Below are positions 8,364 to 17,498 of a DNA stretch of 64,000 nucleotides, one piece after another. How positions within the stretch are numbered: position 1 is the first letter of the stretch; every line of letters starts with the position of its first letter. This DNA is from JBMOOG01 sp049324535 (GTDB lineage Bacteria; Pseudomonadota; Alphaproteobacteria; Rhodobacterales; Rhodobacteraceae). Under the pieces are notes generated by a model. That model was not told where the DNA came from. It ran no database searches and was given only the letters and a program-made list of their open reading frames with translations. The stretch spans positions 22,876-86,875 of the forward strand of contig JBMOOG010000017.1 in the NCBI GenBank assembly GCA_049324535.1, read 5' to 3'. Both the position numbers and the translations under genes were made by a program.

Positions 8364-8945
8364 CGGCCCCGGCCCGCGGTCTGACCGCCGGTGGGCTAGG
8401 ACGGGTACGGTTTCCCTGACTTCCCTGACCCTGCGTTAAGGGGCAAAGTCGAAGTGTTCCGTGAGTGGTGGCTTTTGCCAGGAACATCGGTTCCGACCGG
8501 CCCGCGCATTTCCGCGGGGGAAGGAACTTCCGGGAAACCGGACGCCGGCCTGTCGGGTGTATAGTCAACCCGGCAGGTTCGGTCCAGGAAGACGCGCCCT
8601 GTCCTCATCCCCAACAGGTGCGGCGCGGTTTCCGGCGGTGCGCGTCGTGCGGGCGCGCACCGCCGCTTTTGGCGCTGGTCCGGCCCCTCCCCCGGGCTCG
8701 TCCCGCGCGTTCCGCCGCTCGATGACGCGGGCCTCGCGGGCCAGAGTCGCGGCTTCTGCGGCGGCGAGCCGACCGTCGTGGGTATTCAGGACATGGTCGG
8801 GAAGCGTGGTCTTTTCGGCGCCGAGACAGCCGGAAGGCACGGTGACGGGACCCGGCCCGCCCCGGCGGGTCTGCGTCGGGAAGGGGCGCGCATGAAAAAG
8901 GGGCGCCGGATCGCTCCGACGCCCCCCGAAAGCCGTCCGGACGGT
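8364..8945. other. non-coding gap between luxR-type gene and tsf
   Basis: Nearly 600 bases with no supported gene. Several short frames are open on both strands, as expected at this GC content. The best one on the minus strand (8565-8840) has an alanine-rich, unrecognised product and no ribosome binding site. The right end (8895-8925) holds the tsf terminator. A TATAGT at 8560-8565 resembles a -10 box but lacks a matching -35. Confidence 0.4.
8895..8925 (-). terminator. Rho-independent terminator of rpsB-tsf
   Basis: Read on the minus strand, GGGGCG and CGCCCC form the outer stem and GGA/TCC an inner stem around a GCGA loop, followed by five T. It lies 20 bases past the tsf stop codon and should end the ribosomal operon transcript. 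Confidence 0.75.
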
Positions 8946-9854
8946 TCAGCCGCCGAGGGTCTTGGCGACCTCGGCCGCGAAATCCTCCTGCTTCTTCTCG
9001 ACGCCCTCGCCCACGGCGACGCGGGCGTAGCCGGTGATCTCGACACCGGCCTCCCTGGCCGCCTGCTCGACCGTCACATCGGGGTTGATGACGAAGGCCT
9101 GGCCCAGCAGGGTGTTTTCGGCGAGGAACTTCTTCATCCGGCCCGGGATGATGTTGTTGTGGATCACCGCTTCCGGCTTCGGCTTGGCCGAGCTCGCGTT
9201 CTCTTCCAGCGCCTTGGCGGTCTGGACGGCGAGCTCGCGCTCGAGGATCGCCGGATCGAGCGTCGCTTCGGACAGCGACAGCGGGTTGGTCGCCGCGATG
9301 TGCATCGCGAACTGGCGGCCGATCGCCTGCGCCTTGTCCTTCGGCCCCTTCAGAGCGACCAGCACGCCGATCTTGCCCAGGCCCTCGGCGGCCATGTTGT
9401 GGACGTAGGACACGATGGTGTCGCCCTCGAGCACATGCATCCGGCGCAGGTTCATGTTCTCGCCGATGCGGGCGATGGTCTCGTTCAGCACCTCCTGCAC
9501 GGGCTTGCCGTTCAGATCGGCGGCCTGAAGGACCTCGATCGTGTCGGCGGTCTGCAGCGCGATCTTGGTGACTTCGGCGACGAGGCTCTGGAAATCGGCG
9601 TTCTTGGCGACGAAGTCGGTTTCCGAGTTGATCTCGACGGCCACGCCCCGGCCGTCGCGGACGGCGACGCCGACCAGCCCCTCGGCCGCGACGCGATCGG
9701 CCTTCTTGGCGGCCTTGGCGAGGCCCTTGGTGCGCAGCCAGTCCACGGCGGCGTCCATGTCGCCGTCGGTTTCGGTCAGCGCCTTCTTCGCATCCATCAT
9801 GCCCGCGCCGGTCGTGTCGCGCAGTTCCTTCACCATCTGGGCGGTGATCGCCAT
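8946..9854 (-). CDS. tsf: elongation factor Ts
   Basis: A 302-residue EF-Ts, the guanine-nucleotide exchange factor for EF-Tu. The UBA-like N-terminal domain opens MAITAQMVKELRDTTGAGMM and includes the family motif TGAGMMDAKKAL. The core has TDFVAKN and the C-terminal module reads FLAENTLLGQAFV and DVTVEQ. Length is normal for alphaproteobacteria. AAGGAGAG precedes the ATG at 9854. It is co-transcribed behind rpsB, with a strong hairpin in the 90-base gap. Confidence 0.97.
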   Translation of the reverse strand: MAITAQMVKELRDTTGAGMMDAKKALTETDGDMDAAVDWLRTKGLAKAAKKADRVAAEGLVGVAVRDGRGVAVEINSETDFVAKNADFQSLVAEVTKIALQTADTIEVLQAADLNGKPVQEVLNETIARIGENMNLRRMHVLEGDTIVSYVHNMAAEGLGKIGVLVALKGPKDKAQAIGRQFAMHIAATNPLSLSEATLDPAILERELAVQTAKALEENASSAKPKPEAVIHNNIIPGRMKKFLAENTLLGQAFVINPDVTVEQAAREAGVEITGYARVAVGEGVEKKQEDFAAEVAKTLGG

Positions 9855-9882
9855 TTCGGCTCTCCTTGAAGTCTGGAATGGG

Positions 9883-9907
9883 TCAGGCGGGGAGTATCCC
9901 CGCCTGA
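9883..9907 (-). promoter_or_regulatory. perfect hairpin between rpsB and tsf
   Basis: TCAGGCGGGG and CCCCGCCTGA form a perfect 10-bp stem with a 5-base loop. No T-run follows on the minus strand. It is therefore more likely a partial attenuator or RNA-processing/stability site, setting the rpsB to tsf ratio, than a full terminator. Confidence 0.55.
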
Positions 9908-9944
9908 TGAAAGCTCCGTGACAGGCGCCACCGCGCCCGCGGGA

Positions 9945-10712
9945 TCAGGCGTCGGCCTCTGCGGCCAGCGCTTCCTCGACTGGCGCCTCGTCCAGCGCAC
10001 CGAGGTCGATGCCCGCGGCGCCCATCTGGGCGGTCATGCCGTCAAGGGCGGCGCGCGAGACCAGATCGCAGTAGAGCGCGATGGCGCGGGCCGCGTCGTC
10101 GTTGCCGGGGATCACGTAGGTCACGCCCTTGGGCGAGCAGTTGGTGTCCACGACGGCCACGACCGGAATGCCGAGCTTCTGGGCCTCGAGGATCGCCAGA
10201 TCCTCCTTGCCCACGTCGATCACGAACAGCAGGTCCGGCAGACCGCCCATCTCGCGGATGCCGCCGAGCGAGGCCTGGAGTTTCGCCTGCTCGCGCTCCA
10301 TGCCGAGGCGTTCCTTCTTGGTCAGCCCCTCGCCGCCCGCGGCCAGGATCTCGTCGATCTGCTTCAGGCGCTGGATCGACTGGCTCACGGTCTTCCAGTT
10401 GGTCAGCGTGCCACCGAGCCAGCGGTGGTTCATGTAGTACTGGGCCGATTTCTCGGCCGCCTCGGCCACGGCCTTCTGCGCGGTGCGCTTGGTGCCGACG
10501 AACAGGATGCGGCCGCCCTTGGCCACGGTATCGCGGATCACCTTCAGCGCGGCGTCGAGCATCGGCACCGTCTGGGTCAGGTCGATGATGTGGATGCCGT
10601 TGCGGTCGCCGTAGATGTATTCGGCCATCTTCGGATTCCAGCGCTGGGTCTGGTGGCCGAAGTGAACGCCAGCCTCGAGCAGCTGGCGCATGGTGAATTC
10701 GGGAAGCGCCAT
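9945..10712 (-). CDS. rpsB: 30S ribosomal protein S2
   Basis: A 255-residue S2 protein starting MALPEFTMRQLLEAGVHFGH, with the signatures GVHFGHQTQRWNPKM and the later PDLLFVIDVGKEDLAILEA. The C-terminus ends in an alanine/glutamate-rich tail typical of the class. AAGGAA lies upstream of the ATG at 10712. The frame stays open for about 120 codons upstream, but that extension does not belong to S2. It is the first gene of the rpsB-tsf operon, with a leader of about 110 bases. Confidence 0.97.
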   Translation of the reverse strand: MALPEFTMRQLLEAGVHFGHQTQRWNPKMAEYIYGDRNGIHIIDLTQTVPMLDAALKVIRDTVAKGGRILFVGTKRTAQKAVAEAAEKSAQYYMNHRWLGGTLTNWKTVSQSIQRLKQIDEILAAGGEGLTKKERLGMEREQAKLQASLGGIREMGGLPDLLFVIDVGKEDLAILEAQKLGIPVVAVVDTNCSPKGVTYVIPGNDDAARAIALYCDLVSRAALDGMTAQMGAAGIDLGALDEAPVEEALAAEADA

Positions 10713-10827
10713 CGTGGTTCCTTTCCGGTTTGCGCCTCGGCGGGACGTCTCAGGGGTTTCCCCCCAACCGGCGGACCCTCGGGGATGTCTCCCCCTCGGG
10801 CCCAGGCCCCGCCTGTGAAGTAGCGCG

Positions 10828-10856
10828 CGTCTAGGCCATCCGGACGACTTTGGCAA
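10828..10856 (-). promoter_or_regulatory. likely rpsB promoter
   Basis: On the minus strand TTGCCA (10856-10851), a 17-bp spacer and TAGACG (10833-10828) fit a GC-rich alphaproteobacterial housekeeping promoter, with a weak -10. Transcription would begin near 10821. That gives a leader of about 109 bases with several GC-rich stems, compatible with autogenous control by S2, which is known for rpsB in other bacteria. Confidence 0.4.
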
Positions 10857-10935
10857 GTCCCCGGCTGTCATGCGCCGGCCGGCCGGCGGTGTCCCGCCCC
10901 TTGCGCCCCGCCCAGCCTTCGGCGATGACACCACC

Positions 10936-11828
10936 ATGAGCGCGCGCCCGCCCGACATCCTCTGCATCGGATCGGTCCTCTGGGACGTGATCGGCCGTTC
11001 GCCGGTCGCCATGCCGCCGGGGGCCGACGTGCCGGGACGCATCACCCGCCTTCCGGGGGGCGTGGCGCTGAACATCGCGATGATGCTGGCGCGCTTCGGC
11101 CTGCGCCCGGCGCTTCTGTCGGCGGTCGGGCAGGACGGCGAGGGCGAGGACCTGGTGGCGGCCTGCCAGCGGATGGGCCTCGTCTGCGACTGGCTCTGCC
11201 GGCCCGCGGACCGGCCGACCGACCGCTACATGGCGATCGAGGGCCCGCAGGGGCTGGTGGCGGCCATTGCCGACGCGCAGTCGCTCGAGGCCGTGGGCGC
11301 ACGGATCCTCGCGCCCCTGCGCGACGGCCGGCTCGGCAGCCGCGACGCGCCCTGGGCGGGGCCGATCGCGCTGGACGGCAACCTGACCGAGGCCCTTCTG
11401 TCCGAGATCGCGCGATCTCCCGAATTCGCCCGCGCCGACCTGCGCGTTGCGCCCGCAAGCCCCGGCAAGGCCGAACGGCTGGCGCCGCTTCTGTCCGCGC
11501 CGAACGTGACGCTTTACGTGAACCTCGCCGAGGCGCGCATCCTCGGCGGGCACCGCTACGCCGATGCCGCCGAGGCGGCGGCGGGGCTCGTGGCGCGCGG
11601 CGCCCGCCGGGTGCTGGTCACCGATGGCGGCGGTCCGGCCGCCGACGGGGCGCCCGACGGCGTGATCGGCGCCAGCCCGCCGCGCGTCCGTCCGGCCCGC
11701 GTCACCGGCGCCGGCGACACCTTCATGGCCGCCCATCTGGTGGCCGAACGGCGCGGCGCCGGCCGCGCGCAGGCGCTCTCGGCCGGACTGGCCGCAGCCG
11801 CGGCCTATGTCGAGGGAGACACCGCATC

Positions 11829-11832
<4 letters not shown>
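10936..11832 (+). CDS. psuK: PfkB-family kinase, probable pseudouridine kinase
   Basis: A 298-residue ribokinase-fold sugar kinase. The N-terminal region has DILCIGSVLWDVIG and LPGGVALNIAMMLARFG, and the C-terminal signature is VTGAGDTFMAAHL with the catalytic Asp. It ends in an ATGA overlap with psuG, which strongly suggests it phosphorylates pseudouridine to pseudouridine 5'-phosphate, the substrate of PsuG. The start at 10936 places the first strand at the normal position. A nucleoside transporter (psuT) is not present nearby. Confidence 0.85.
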
Positions 11833-12752
<920 letters not shown>

Positions 12753-12790
12753 CGGGCGGGCCCGTTCGCGGACAATCGTGCGCTGACCCA

Positions 12791-12819
12791 TTGTGACCGC
12801 CCCCGGGCCTCTCTAGATT
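12791..12819 (+). promoter_or_regulatory. promoter of the DUF502 gene
   Basis: TTGTGA (12791-12796), a 17-bp spacer and TAGATT (12814-12819) lie 24 bases upstream of the ATG at 12843. The leader would be about 17 bases, with GAGGGCAGG as ribosome binding region. Confidence 0.45.
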
Positions 12820-12842
12820 CGCGCTGAACGAGGGCAGGACCG

Positions 12843-13559
12843 ATGACAGGCGACACCAACCACGGGCCGACGCACGGCGAGGACCACCACCGCAAACGCG
12901 GCCTGGTCGGCCGCCTGCGCGCCAACTTCCTGACCGGGCTCATCGTCGTGCTTCCGATCGGGCTGACCATCTGGCTGGCCTGGTCGGCGATCGGCTGGAT
13001 CGACGGCTGGATCTTGCCGCTGATTCCCGCGCCCTACCAGCCGCAGCGCTGGATCGGATGGAACATCCCCGGCGTCGGTCTGGCGATCTTCCTCGTCTTC
13101 ACCGCCCTCATCGGCTGGGCGGCCAAGGGGCTGATCGGACGCTCGCTCATCGGTTGGGGCGAGCGGCTGGTGGCCCGAATGCCGATCGTGCGCTCGGTCT
13201 ACAACGGGCTGAAGCAGATCGCCGAGACCGTCTTCGCCCAGTCCGAGTCGAACTTCGAGCACGCCTGCCTGCTGGAATACCCCCGCAAGGGCATCTGGGG
13301 CGTGGGCTTCGTCTCGACGCGGGCCAAGGGCGAGATCGCCGAGAGGATTCCCGAGGACGAGATCCTCACCGTCTTCGTGCCGACCACGCCGAACCCGACC
13401 TCGGGGTTCCTGCTCTACGTGCCGCGCCGCGACGTGATCCTTCTCGACCGGATGAGCGTCGAGGACGCGGCCAAGCTCATCATCTCGGCCGGCCTCGTCT
13501 ATCCGTCCGAACGCGGCGCCGAGACGCCCGAGGCGCTTCCCCCGGCCCGGAACGCATAA
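12843..13559 (+). CDS. DUF502 family membrane protein
   Basis: A 238-residue inner-membrane protein of the DUF502 family. Two hydrophobic segments lie at about residues 30-56 (NFLTGLIVVLPIGLTIWLAW) and 75-100 (VGLAIFLVFTALIGWAAKGL). The conserved soluble part follows: RMPIVRSVYNGLKQI, then VFVPTTPNPTSGFLLYVP and an SVEDAAKLIISAGLV block. Function is unknown; the family is widespread in alphaproteobacteria. The final codons overlap the terminator of a candidate small RNA transcribed from the other strand. Confidence 0.85.
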   Translation: MTGDTNHGPTHGEDHHRKRGLVGRLRANFLTGLIVVLPIGLTIWLAWSAIGWIDGWILPLIPAPYQPQRWIGWNIPGVGLAIFLVFTALIGWAAKGLIGRSLIGWGERLVARMPIVRSVYNGLKQIAETVFAQSESNFEHACLLEYPRKGIWGVGFVSTRAKGEIAERIPEDEILTVFVPTTPNPTSGFLLYVPRRDVILLDRMSVEDAAKLIISAGLVYPSERGAETPEALPPARNA

Positions 13560-13585
13560 AAAAACGCCCGCGCGAGGCGGGCGTT
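13558..13585 (-). terminator. strong intrinsic terminator, minus strand
   Basis: A perfect 9-bp stem, AACGCCCGC (13563-13571) with GCGGGCGTT (13577-13585), is followed on the minus strand by a run of T (complement of 13558-13564). The stem could also slow plus-strand transcription from the DUF502 gene, but the T-run is only on the minus-strand side. Confidence 0.8.
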
Positions 13586-13632
13586 AAGTTATTGAGGCAG
13601 GTTTCATACAGGCAAGAAACCTATCGAGCAGT
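13558..13632 (-). ncRNA. candidate small regulatory RNA
   Basis: The minus strand has all the parts of a free-standing small RNA of about 75 bases. A strong promoter (13639-13667) comes first. Then a hairpin with a perfect 7-bp stem (13599-13605 with 13616-13622, 10-base loop). A short unpaired stretch follows, then a terminator stem (AACGCCCGC/GCGGGCGTT, 13563-13585) and a T-run. No open frame of useful length lies inside. The 3' end overlaps the stop codon of the DUF502 gene in antisense, and its promoter points away from the YejA-like gene. I cannot match it to a known family. Confidence 0.6.
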
Positions 13633-13638
13633 GCCCCC

Positions 13639-13667
13639 TTTATAGCGGCTCGCCCGCGGCAGTCCAA
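13639..13667 (-). promoter_or_regulatory. promoter of the candidate small RNA
   Basis: On the minus strand TTGGAC (13667-13662), exactly 17 bases, then TATAAA (13644-13639). The -10 is near consensus and unusually AT-rich for this genome. Start of transcription is expected near 13632. Confidence 0.6.
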
Positions 13668-13743
13668 GCTAAAAGTTTGAAAAGGCAGGGCGGCGGGGGT
13701 AGCCTCGGGTCAACCACAACGAGCAGCCGGGATTGTCCCGACC

Positions 13744-15555
13744 ATGACCATCCATCCCCTGCCCCGGCTTCGGGGTCTGCTGGCCGCGGCCGTCGTTGCG
13801 TCAACGGCCCTGCCGTCCCTGGCCGAGCCGCGCCACGGCATAGCTATGTATGGAGAGCCGGCCCTCCCCCCGGATTTTGTGTCGCTGCCCTACGCGAACC
13901 CCGACGCCCCCAAGGGCGGGCGCGTCGTCCTGGCCGAGGTGGGCACCTTCGATTCGCTCAATCCCTACACCCTCAAGGGCACCGCGCCCTGGGGACTCGG
14001 CCTGCACACGGTCGAGACGCTGATGGCGCGCTCAATCGACGAGCCCTTCACGCTCTACGGGCTCCTGGCCGAATCGGTCGAGACCGACCCGGCCCGCAGC
14101 TGGGTCGAGTTCACCCTGCGCGAGGGCGCGCGATTCTCGGATCAATCCCCCGTGACCGTCGAGGATGTGATCTGGAGCTTCGAGACGCTCGGGACGAAGG
14201 GCGCGCCGCGCTACCGCGGCGCCTGGGCCAAGGTCGCGGGGATCGCGCAGACCGGGCCGCGCAGCCTGCGCATCACCTTCAAGGTGCCCGACCGGGAACT
14301 GCCGCTGCTCATGGGCCTGCGGCCGGTGCTGAAGAAGGCGCAGTACGCGGGGCGCGACTTCGCCGAGGTCGCCGACGAGGCACCGATCGGATCGGGCGCC
14401 TATGTGGTGGACCGCGTCGATCCCGGCCGGTCGATCCGCTTCCGCCGCAACCCCGACTGGTGGGGCAAGGATCTGCCGGTGAACCGCGGCCAGCAGAACC
14501 TCGACGAGATCCGCTACGACTATTTCGGCGACGCGACCGTCGCCTTCGAGGCGTTCAAGGCGGGCGAGGTCACAGTCTGGCGCGAGGCCAACCCGGTCCG
14601 CTGGGCGACGAGCTTCGCCTTTCCGGCCGTGACCTCGGGCGCGGTGGTCCGCGAAGAGATCGCGCACCGCCGCCCCTCGGGGATCATCGGTCTGGTGATG
14701 AACACCCGCAAGCCGCAGCTGGCCGACTGGCGGGTGCGCGAGGCGCTGATCCTGGCCTTCAACTTCCCGTTCATCAATCAGGCGCTGAACGGCGGGACCG
14801 AGCCGCGGATCACCTCCTATTTCGCGAACTCGGATCTGGCCGCGGGCGACGGGCCGGCCGAGGGCGCGGTGGCCGACCTGCTTGCCCCATTTGCCGCCAG
14901 CCTGCCGCCGGGCGCGCTCGACGGCTACACCCTGCCCGAGGGCAGCCCCGACGAGCTGAACCGGCGCGACATGCGCAAGGCGGTGGCGCTGCTCGAGGAG
15001 GCCGGCTGGTCGGCAGAGGGCGGCACGCTGCACGACGCCGCCGGCGCGCCCTTCCGGCTCGAAATCCTGCTGCCGCAGGGCTCGGCCGAGGTGCAGGCGA
15101 TGGTGGACATCTACACCGAGGCGCTGAAGCGCCTGGGCATCACCCCCACCGTCACCGTGGCCGACCCCGCGCAATACCGTCAGCGTCAGGACAGCTACGA
15201 TTTCGACATGACCTGGATCGTCCGCGCGCTGTCGCTCAGCCCCGGCAACGAGCAGAAGCTCTACTGGGGCGCGGCGGGCGTGACCGAACCCGGCTCGCGC
15301 AATCTGATGGGCATGAACGTGCCCGCGGCCGAGGCGCTGATCGACCGGATGCTGAACGCGGACGACCCGACCGACTTCACCGCCGCCGCGAAGGCGCTCG
15401 ACCGGGTGCTGACGGCGGGGCGCTATGTGGTGCCGGTCTGGTTCGCCCGGGTCTCGCGCATCGCGCATGACGCGCATCTTCACCATCCAGACCGAATTCC
15501 GCTATACGGCGACTGGCCGGGCTTCCTTCCCGAGGTCTGGTGGTACGAAAACTGA
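13744..15555 (+). CDS. extracellular solute-binding protein, family 5 (YejA-like)
   Basis: A 603-residue periplasmic binding protein of the oligopeptide/nickel family 5 with a Sec signal peptide (about residues 1-28, ending LPSLAEP). Features include HGIAMYGEPALPPDF and YANPDAPKGGRV near the mature start. These, with the later LNGGTEPRITSYFANSDLA block, are typical of YejA proteins that bind microcin C or oligopeptides. The C-terminal PLYGDWPGFLPEVWWYE is also usual for the group. No permease or ATPase genes follow, which is odd for this class. They may lie elsewhere in the genome. Confidence 0.85.
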   Translation: MTIHPLPRLRGLLAAAVVASTALPSLAEPRHGIAMYGEPALPPDFVSLPYANPDAPKGGRVVLAEVGTFDSLNPYTLKGTAPWGLGLHTVETLMARSIDEPFTLYGLLAESVETDPARSWVEFTLREGARFSDQSPVTVEDVIWSFETLGTKGAPRYRGAWAKVAGIAQTGPRSLRITFKVPDRELPLLMGLRPVLKKAQYAGRDFAEVADEAPIGSGAYVVDRVDPGRSIRFRRNPDWWGKDLPVNRGQQNLDEIRYDYFGDATVAFEAFKAGEVTVWREANPVRWATSFAFPAVTSGAVVREEIAHRRPSGIIGLVMNTRKPQLADWRVREALILAFNFPFINQALNGGTEPRITSYFANSDLAAGDGPAEGAVADLLAPFAASLPPGALDGYTLPEGSPDELNRRDMRKAVALLEEAGWSAEGGTLHDAAGAPFRLEILLPQGSAEVQAMVDIYTEALKRLGITPTVTVADPAQYRQRQDSYDFDMTWIVRALSLSPGNEQKLYWGAAGVTEPGSRNLMGMNVPAAEALIDRMLNADDPTDFTAAAKALDRVLTAGRYVVPVWFARVSRIAHDAHLHHPDRIPLYGDWPGFLPEVWWYEN

Positions 15556-15585
15556 GACGTCACGAGCAGAAAAGGCGGCAAGCCA

Positions 15586-15708
15586 ATGAAAAAATTCATG
15601 AAACCTGTCCTCCTTCTTGCAGCTCTCGCCCTGGGGGCCTGCAACACCATCGCCGGGGTCGGCGACGACATGTCGGCCGGCGCGCGCAAGGTGCAAAGCT
15701 GGTTCTGA
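15586..15708 (+). CDS. entericidin-like small lipoprotein
   Basis: A 40-residue protein beginning MKKFMKPVLLLAALALGAC. The lipobox LGAC puts the lipidated Cys at position 19, leaving a mature peptide of 22 residues (NTIAGVGDDMSAGARKVQSW after the Cys). The motif N-T-x-x-G-x-G-x-D is typical of entericidin A/B proteins, which are small membrane-anchored lipoproteins of unclear role, in E. coli part of a toxin/antidote pair. Only one copy is present here. It is in line with the YejA-like gene 30 bases upstream. Confidence 0.75.
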   Translation: MKKFMKPVLLLAALALGACNTIAGVGDDMSAGARKVQSWF

Positions 15709-15762
15709 CCCGGCCCCGCGGGCCGTCACCAACCTGTTACAGGACCGGGCTAGACGGGCCCC

Positions 15763-16236
15763 ATGAACATGCTCGTTCTTTGCACCGGCAATTCGGCGCG
15801 CTCGATCCTGCTCGAGGCGATCCTCAACCACGAGGCCGGCCAGAGGGTGCATGTCTGGTCGGCGGGACCGCGGCCCGGGGGCAGCGTCCATCCGCAGGCG
15901 CTCGCTCTCCTGCGCGCGAAGGGCATCGACACCACCGGGGCGCGGTCCAAGTCCCTGGACGAGTTCGCCGAGCCCGACGCGCCGCGCATGGACATCGTCC
16001 TTGCCCTCCGCGCTGAGACCGAGGCGGATCCCTGCCCGCCCCTCTCCGGCGCGCCGATCCGCGCCGAGTGGCGGCTCGACGATCCCGCCGCCGTACCCGA
16101 GGCCGACCAGCCCGCCGCCTTCGCCCGCGCCTTCGCGACGCTGGAGCGGCGCGCAGGCGCCCTTCTCGCGCTGCCGCTCGAAACGCTCGACGCGGCGGCC
16201 CTGACGCGCGAACTGGACCGGATCGGCAGTCTCTAG
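15763..16236 (+). CDS. low-molecular-weight phosphatase / arsenate reductase-like
   Basis: A 157-residue protein of the LMW-PTP/ArsC fold. The P-loop is C7-TGNSA-R13-S at the N-terminus, as in thioredoxin-coupled arsenate reductases and LMW protein tyrosine phosphatases. The general-acid Asp-Pro is in WRLDDPAA. The cysteines used by ArsC for the later steps of its disulfide cascade are not clearly present: only one other Cys is seen, in ADPCPP. A phosphatase role is therefore at least as likely as arsenate reduction. No ars genes are adjacent. Confidence 0.7.
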   Translation: MNMLVLCTGNSARSILLEAILNHEAGQRVHVWSAGPRPGGSVHPQALALLRAKGIDTTGARSKSLDEFAEPDAPRMDIVLALRAETEADPCPPLSGAPIRAEWRLDDPAAVPEADQPAAFARAFATLERRAGALLALPLETLDAAALTRELDRIGSL

Positions 16237-16394
16237 TCGCACACCCGGCAGCCCCGGCCCCGGGTCGCAGCGCCGCGCCGGTCCCCGGCCCTGCCCGATG
16301 CCCGCCCTGCCCCCACTCCCCTGCGGCCAAGGCCCTTGGCGCGGCCCGGATCCGGGTGCAAGACTGGACGGCGCACGTCTAGGGAATCAAGACC

Positions 16395-16715
16395 ATGAAA
16401 TGGCACCACGTTCAGGAAAACTGGCCGGCCTTCTTCGAGGCGATCATCGACCGTTGGCCCGACGCCGACGAGGCCGAGCTGGAGGAGATCGACGGCGACC
16501 AGCGCGCCTTCATCGGCTACATCGCCGAGCTGACCGGGCAGGAGCCCGCGGACGCGCGCGACGAGATCCGCGAATGGCTCGCGGGCGAGCTGCCGTCGGA
16601 TGTGGTCATGGACCCGCGCCACGACGACCATTCGATCCGCCTGTCGGGGAAATACATCCCCGAGGGCGAGGATGAATCGGACGACGATTCCCGCTTCGGC
16701 GACGACGACGCCTGA
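16395..16715 (+). CDS. CsbD-like small acidic protein
   Basis: A 106-residue soluble protein. Residues 1-65 follow the CsbD pattern: MKWxxVQENWPAFFEAIIDRW, an acidic turn, DGDQRAFIGYIAEL and ARDEIREWL. CsbD proteins are small stress-linked proteins of unknown function. The C-terminal 40 residues are strongly acidic (DESDDDSRFGDDDA), an extension not typical of CsbD. It lies alone between the phosphatase and the FrnE-like gene. Confidence 0.6.
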   Translation: MKWHHVQENWPAFFEAIIDRWPDADEAELEEIDGDQRAFIGYIAELTGQEPADARDEIREWLAGELPSDVVMDPRHDDHSIRLSGKYIPEGEDESDDDSRFGDDDA

Positions 16716-16841
16716 ACCTCCGCCCATCGCGGACGGCCGCGGCCGCGGCTGTGCATTCCCGCCCATCCGGTTGTGCGGCCGGCCGGAACCCCTTGCGGCG
16801 GCCGGTCTGCGGGCGTAGCGATGCCCCGCCGGGGAACAGGA

Positions 16842-17498
16842 ATGCGTGCGGTGGTCCGTCTCGACATCATTTCCGATCTCGCCTGCCCCTGGTGCTATGT
16901 GGGCAAGGGGCTGCTTGACCGTGCGCTGGCCGAGCGTCCGGGCCATCCCTTCCGCATCGAATGGCACCCCTTCCAGCTCAACCCCGACCTTCCGCCGGAA
17001 GGCATGGCGCGGGCGGCCTACATGGCCGCCAAGTTCGGCGGCCCTGAGGCGGTGCGGCGCGTGCACGAGCCTCTGGTCGCCCGGGCCGCCGAGGCGGGGC
17101 TGCCGCTTGACCTCGACGCGATCACCCGCACGCCGAACACGCTGGACGCGCACCGCCTGGTCGGCTGGGCCGGTCTCGAGGGGCTTCAGTCCGAGGTGGT
17201 CGATCGTCTGATGCGCGCCTACTGGGCCGAGGGCCGCGACATCGGCAAAGCCGAGACGCTGGCGGGCCTTGCCGGCGAGGCGGGCATGGACAGCGCCGTG
17301 GTCGCGCGCCTGCTGGCGTCGGACGCCGACCGCGACACCGTCACCGCGCGGGCGACCCACGCGCGCGAAAGGGGCGTCACGGGCGTGCCGAGCTTCATTC
17401 TGGCCGACCGCTACGTGCTTCAGGGCGCCCAGCCGGTCGCCCTCTGGCTTCAGGTCATCGACGAGCTGGAAGCGCAAGGCGCCGGTGACGAGGCATGA
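16842..17498 (+). CDS. DsbA-family oxidoreductase, FrnE-like
   Basis: A 218-residue DsbA-fold thiol oxidoreductase without a signal peptide, so cytoplasmic. The active site is C15-P-W-C18 in ISDLACPWCYVGK. The helical insert and the C-terminal GVTGVPSFILADRYVLQGAQP (cis-Pro loop VPSF) match the FrnE/2-hydroxychromene-carboxylate-isomerase-like group. FrnE proteins act in disulfide chemistry or polyketide and stress pathways; the substrate here is unknown. ATG 16842 is preferred over 16821 because a GGGGAA lies upstream of it. The stop overlaps the start of the exporter gene (ATGA). Confidence 0.8.
   Translation: MRAVVRLDIISDLACPWCYVGKGLLDRALAERPGHPFRIEWHPFQLNPDLPPEGMARAAYMAAKFGGPEAVRRVHEPLVARAAEAGLPLDLDAITRTPNTLDAHRLVGWAGLEGLQSEVVDRLMRAYWAEGRDIGKAETLAGLAGEAGMDSAVVARLLASDADRDTVTARATHARERGVTGVPSFILADRYVLQGAQPVALWLQVIDELEAQGAGDEA

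Noticed and set aside
8565..8840. Possible 91-residue minus-strand gene in the large gap before tsf
   Set aside because: No ribosome binding site, alanine-rich low-complexity product, no recognisable family, and equal-sized frames exist on the other strand.
13558..13585. Reading the stem-loop as the terminator of the DUF502 gene
   Set aside because: The A-run precedes the stem on the plus strand and no T-run follows it, so efficient termination is expected only for minus-strand transcription.
15763..16236. Naming the phosphatase-fold protein ArsC
   Set aside because: The P-loop fits, but the additional cysteines of the arsenate reductase disulfide relay are not clearly present and no arsenic genes are adjacent.
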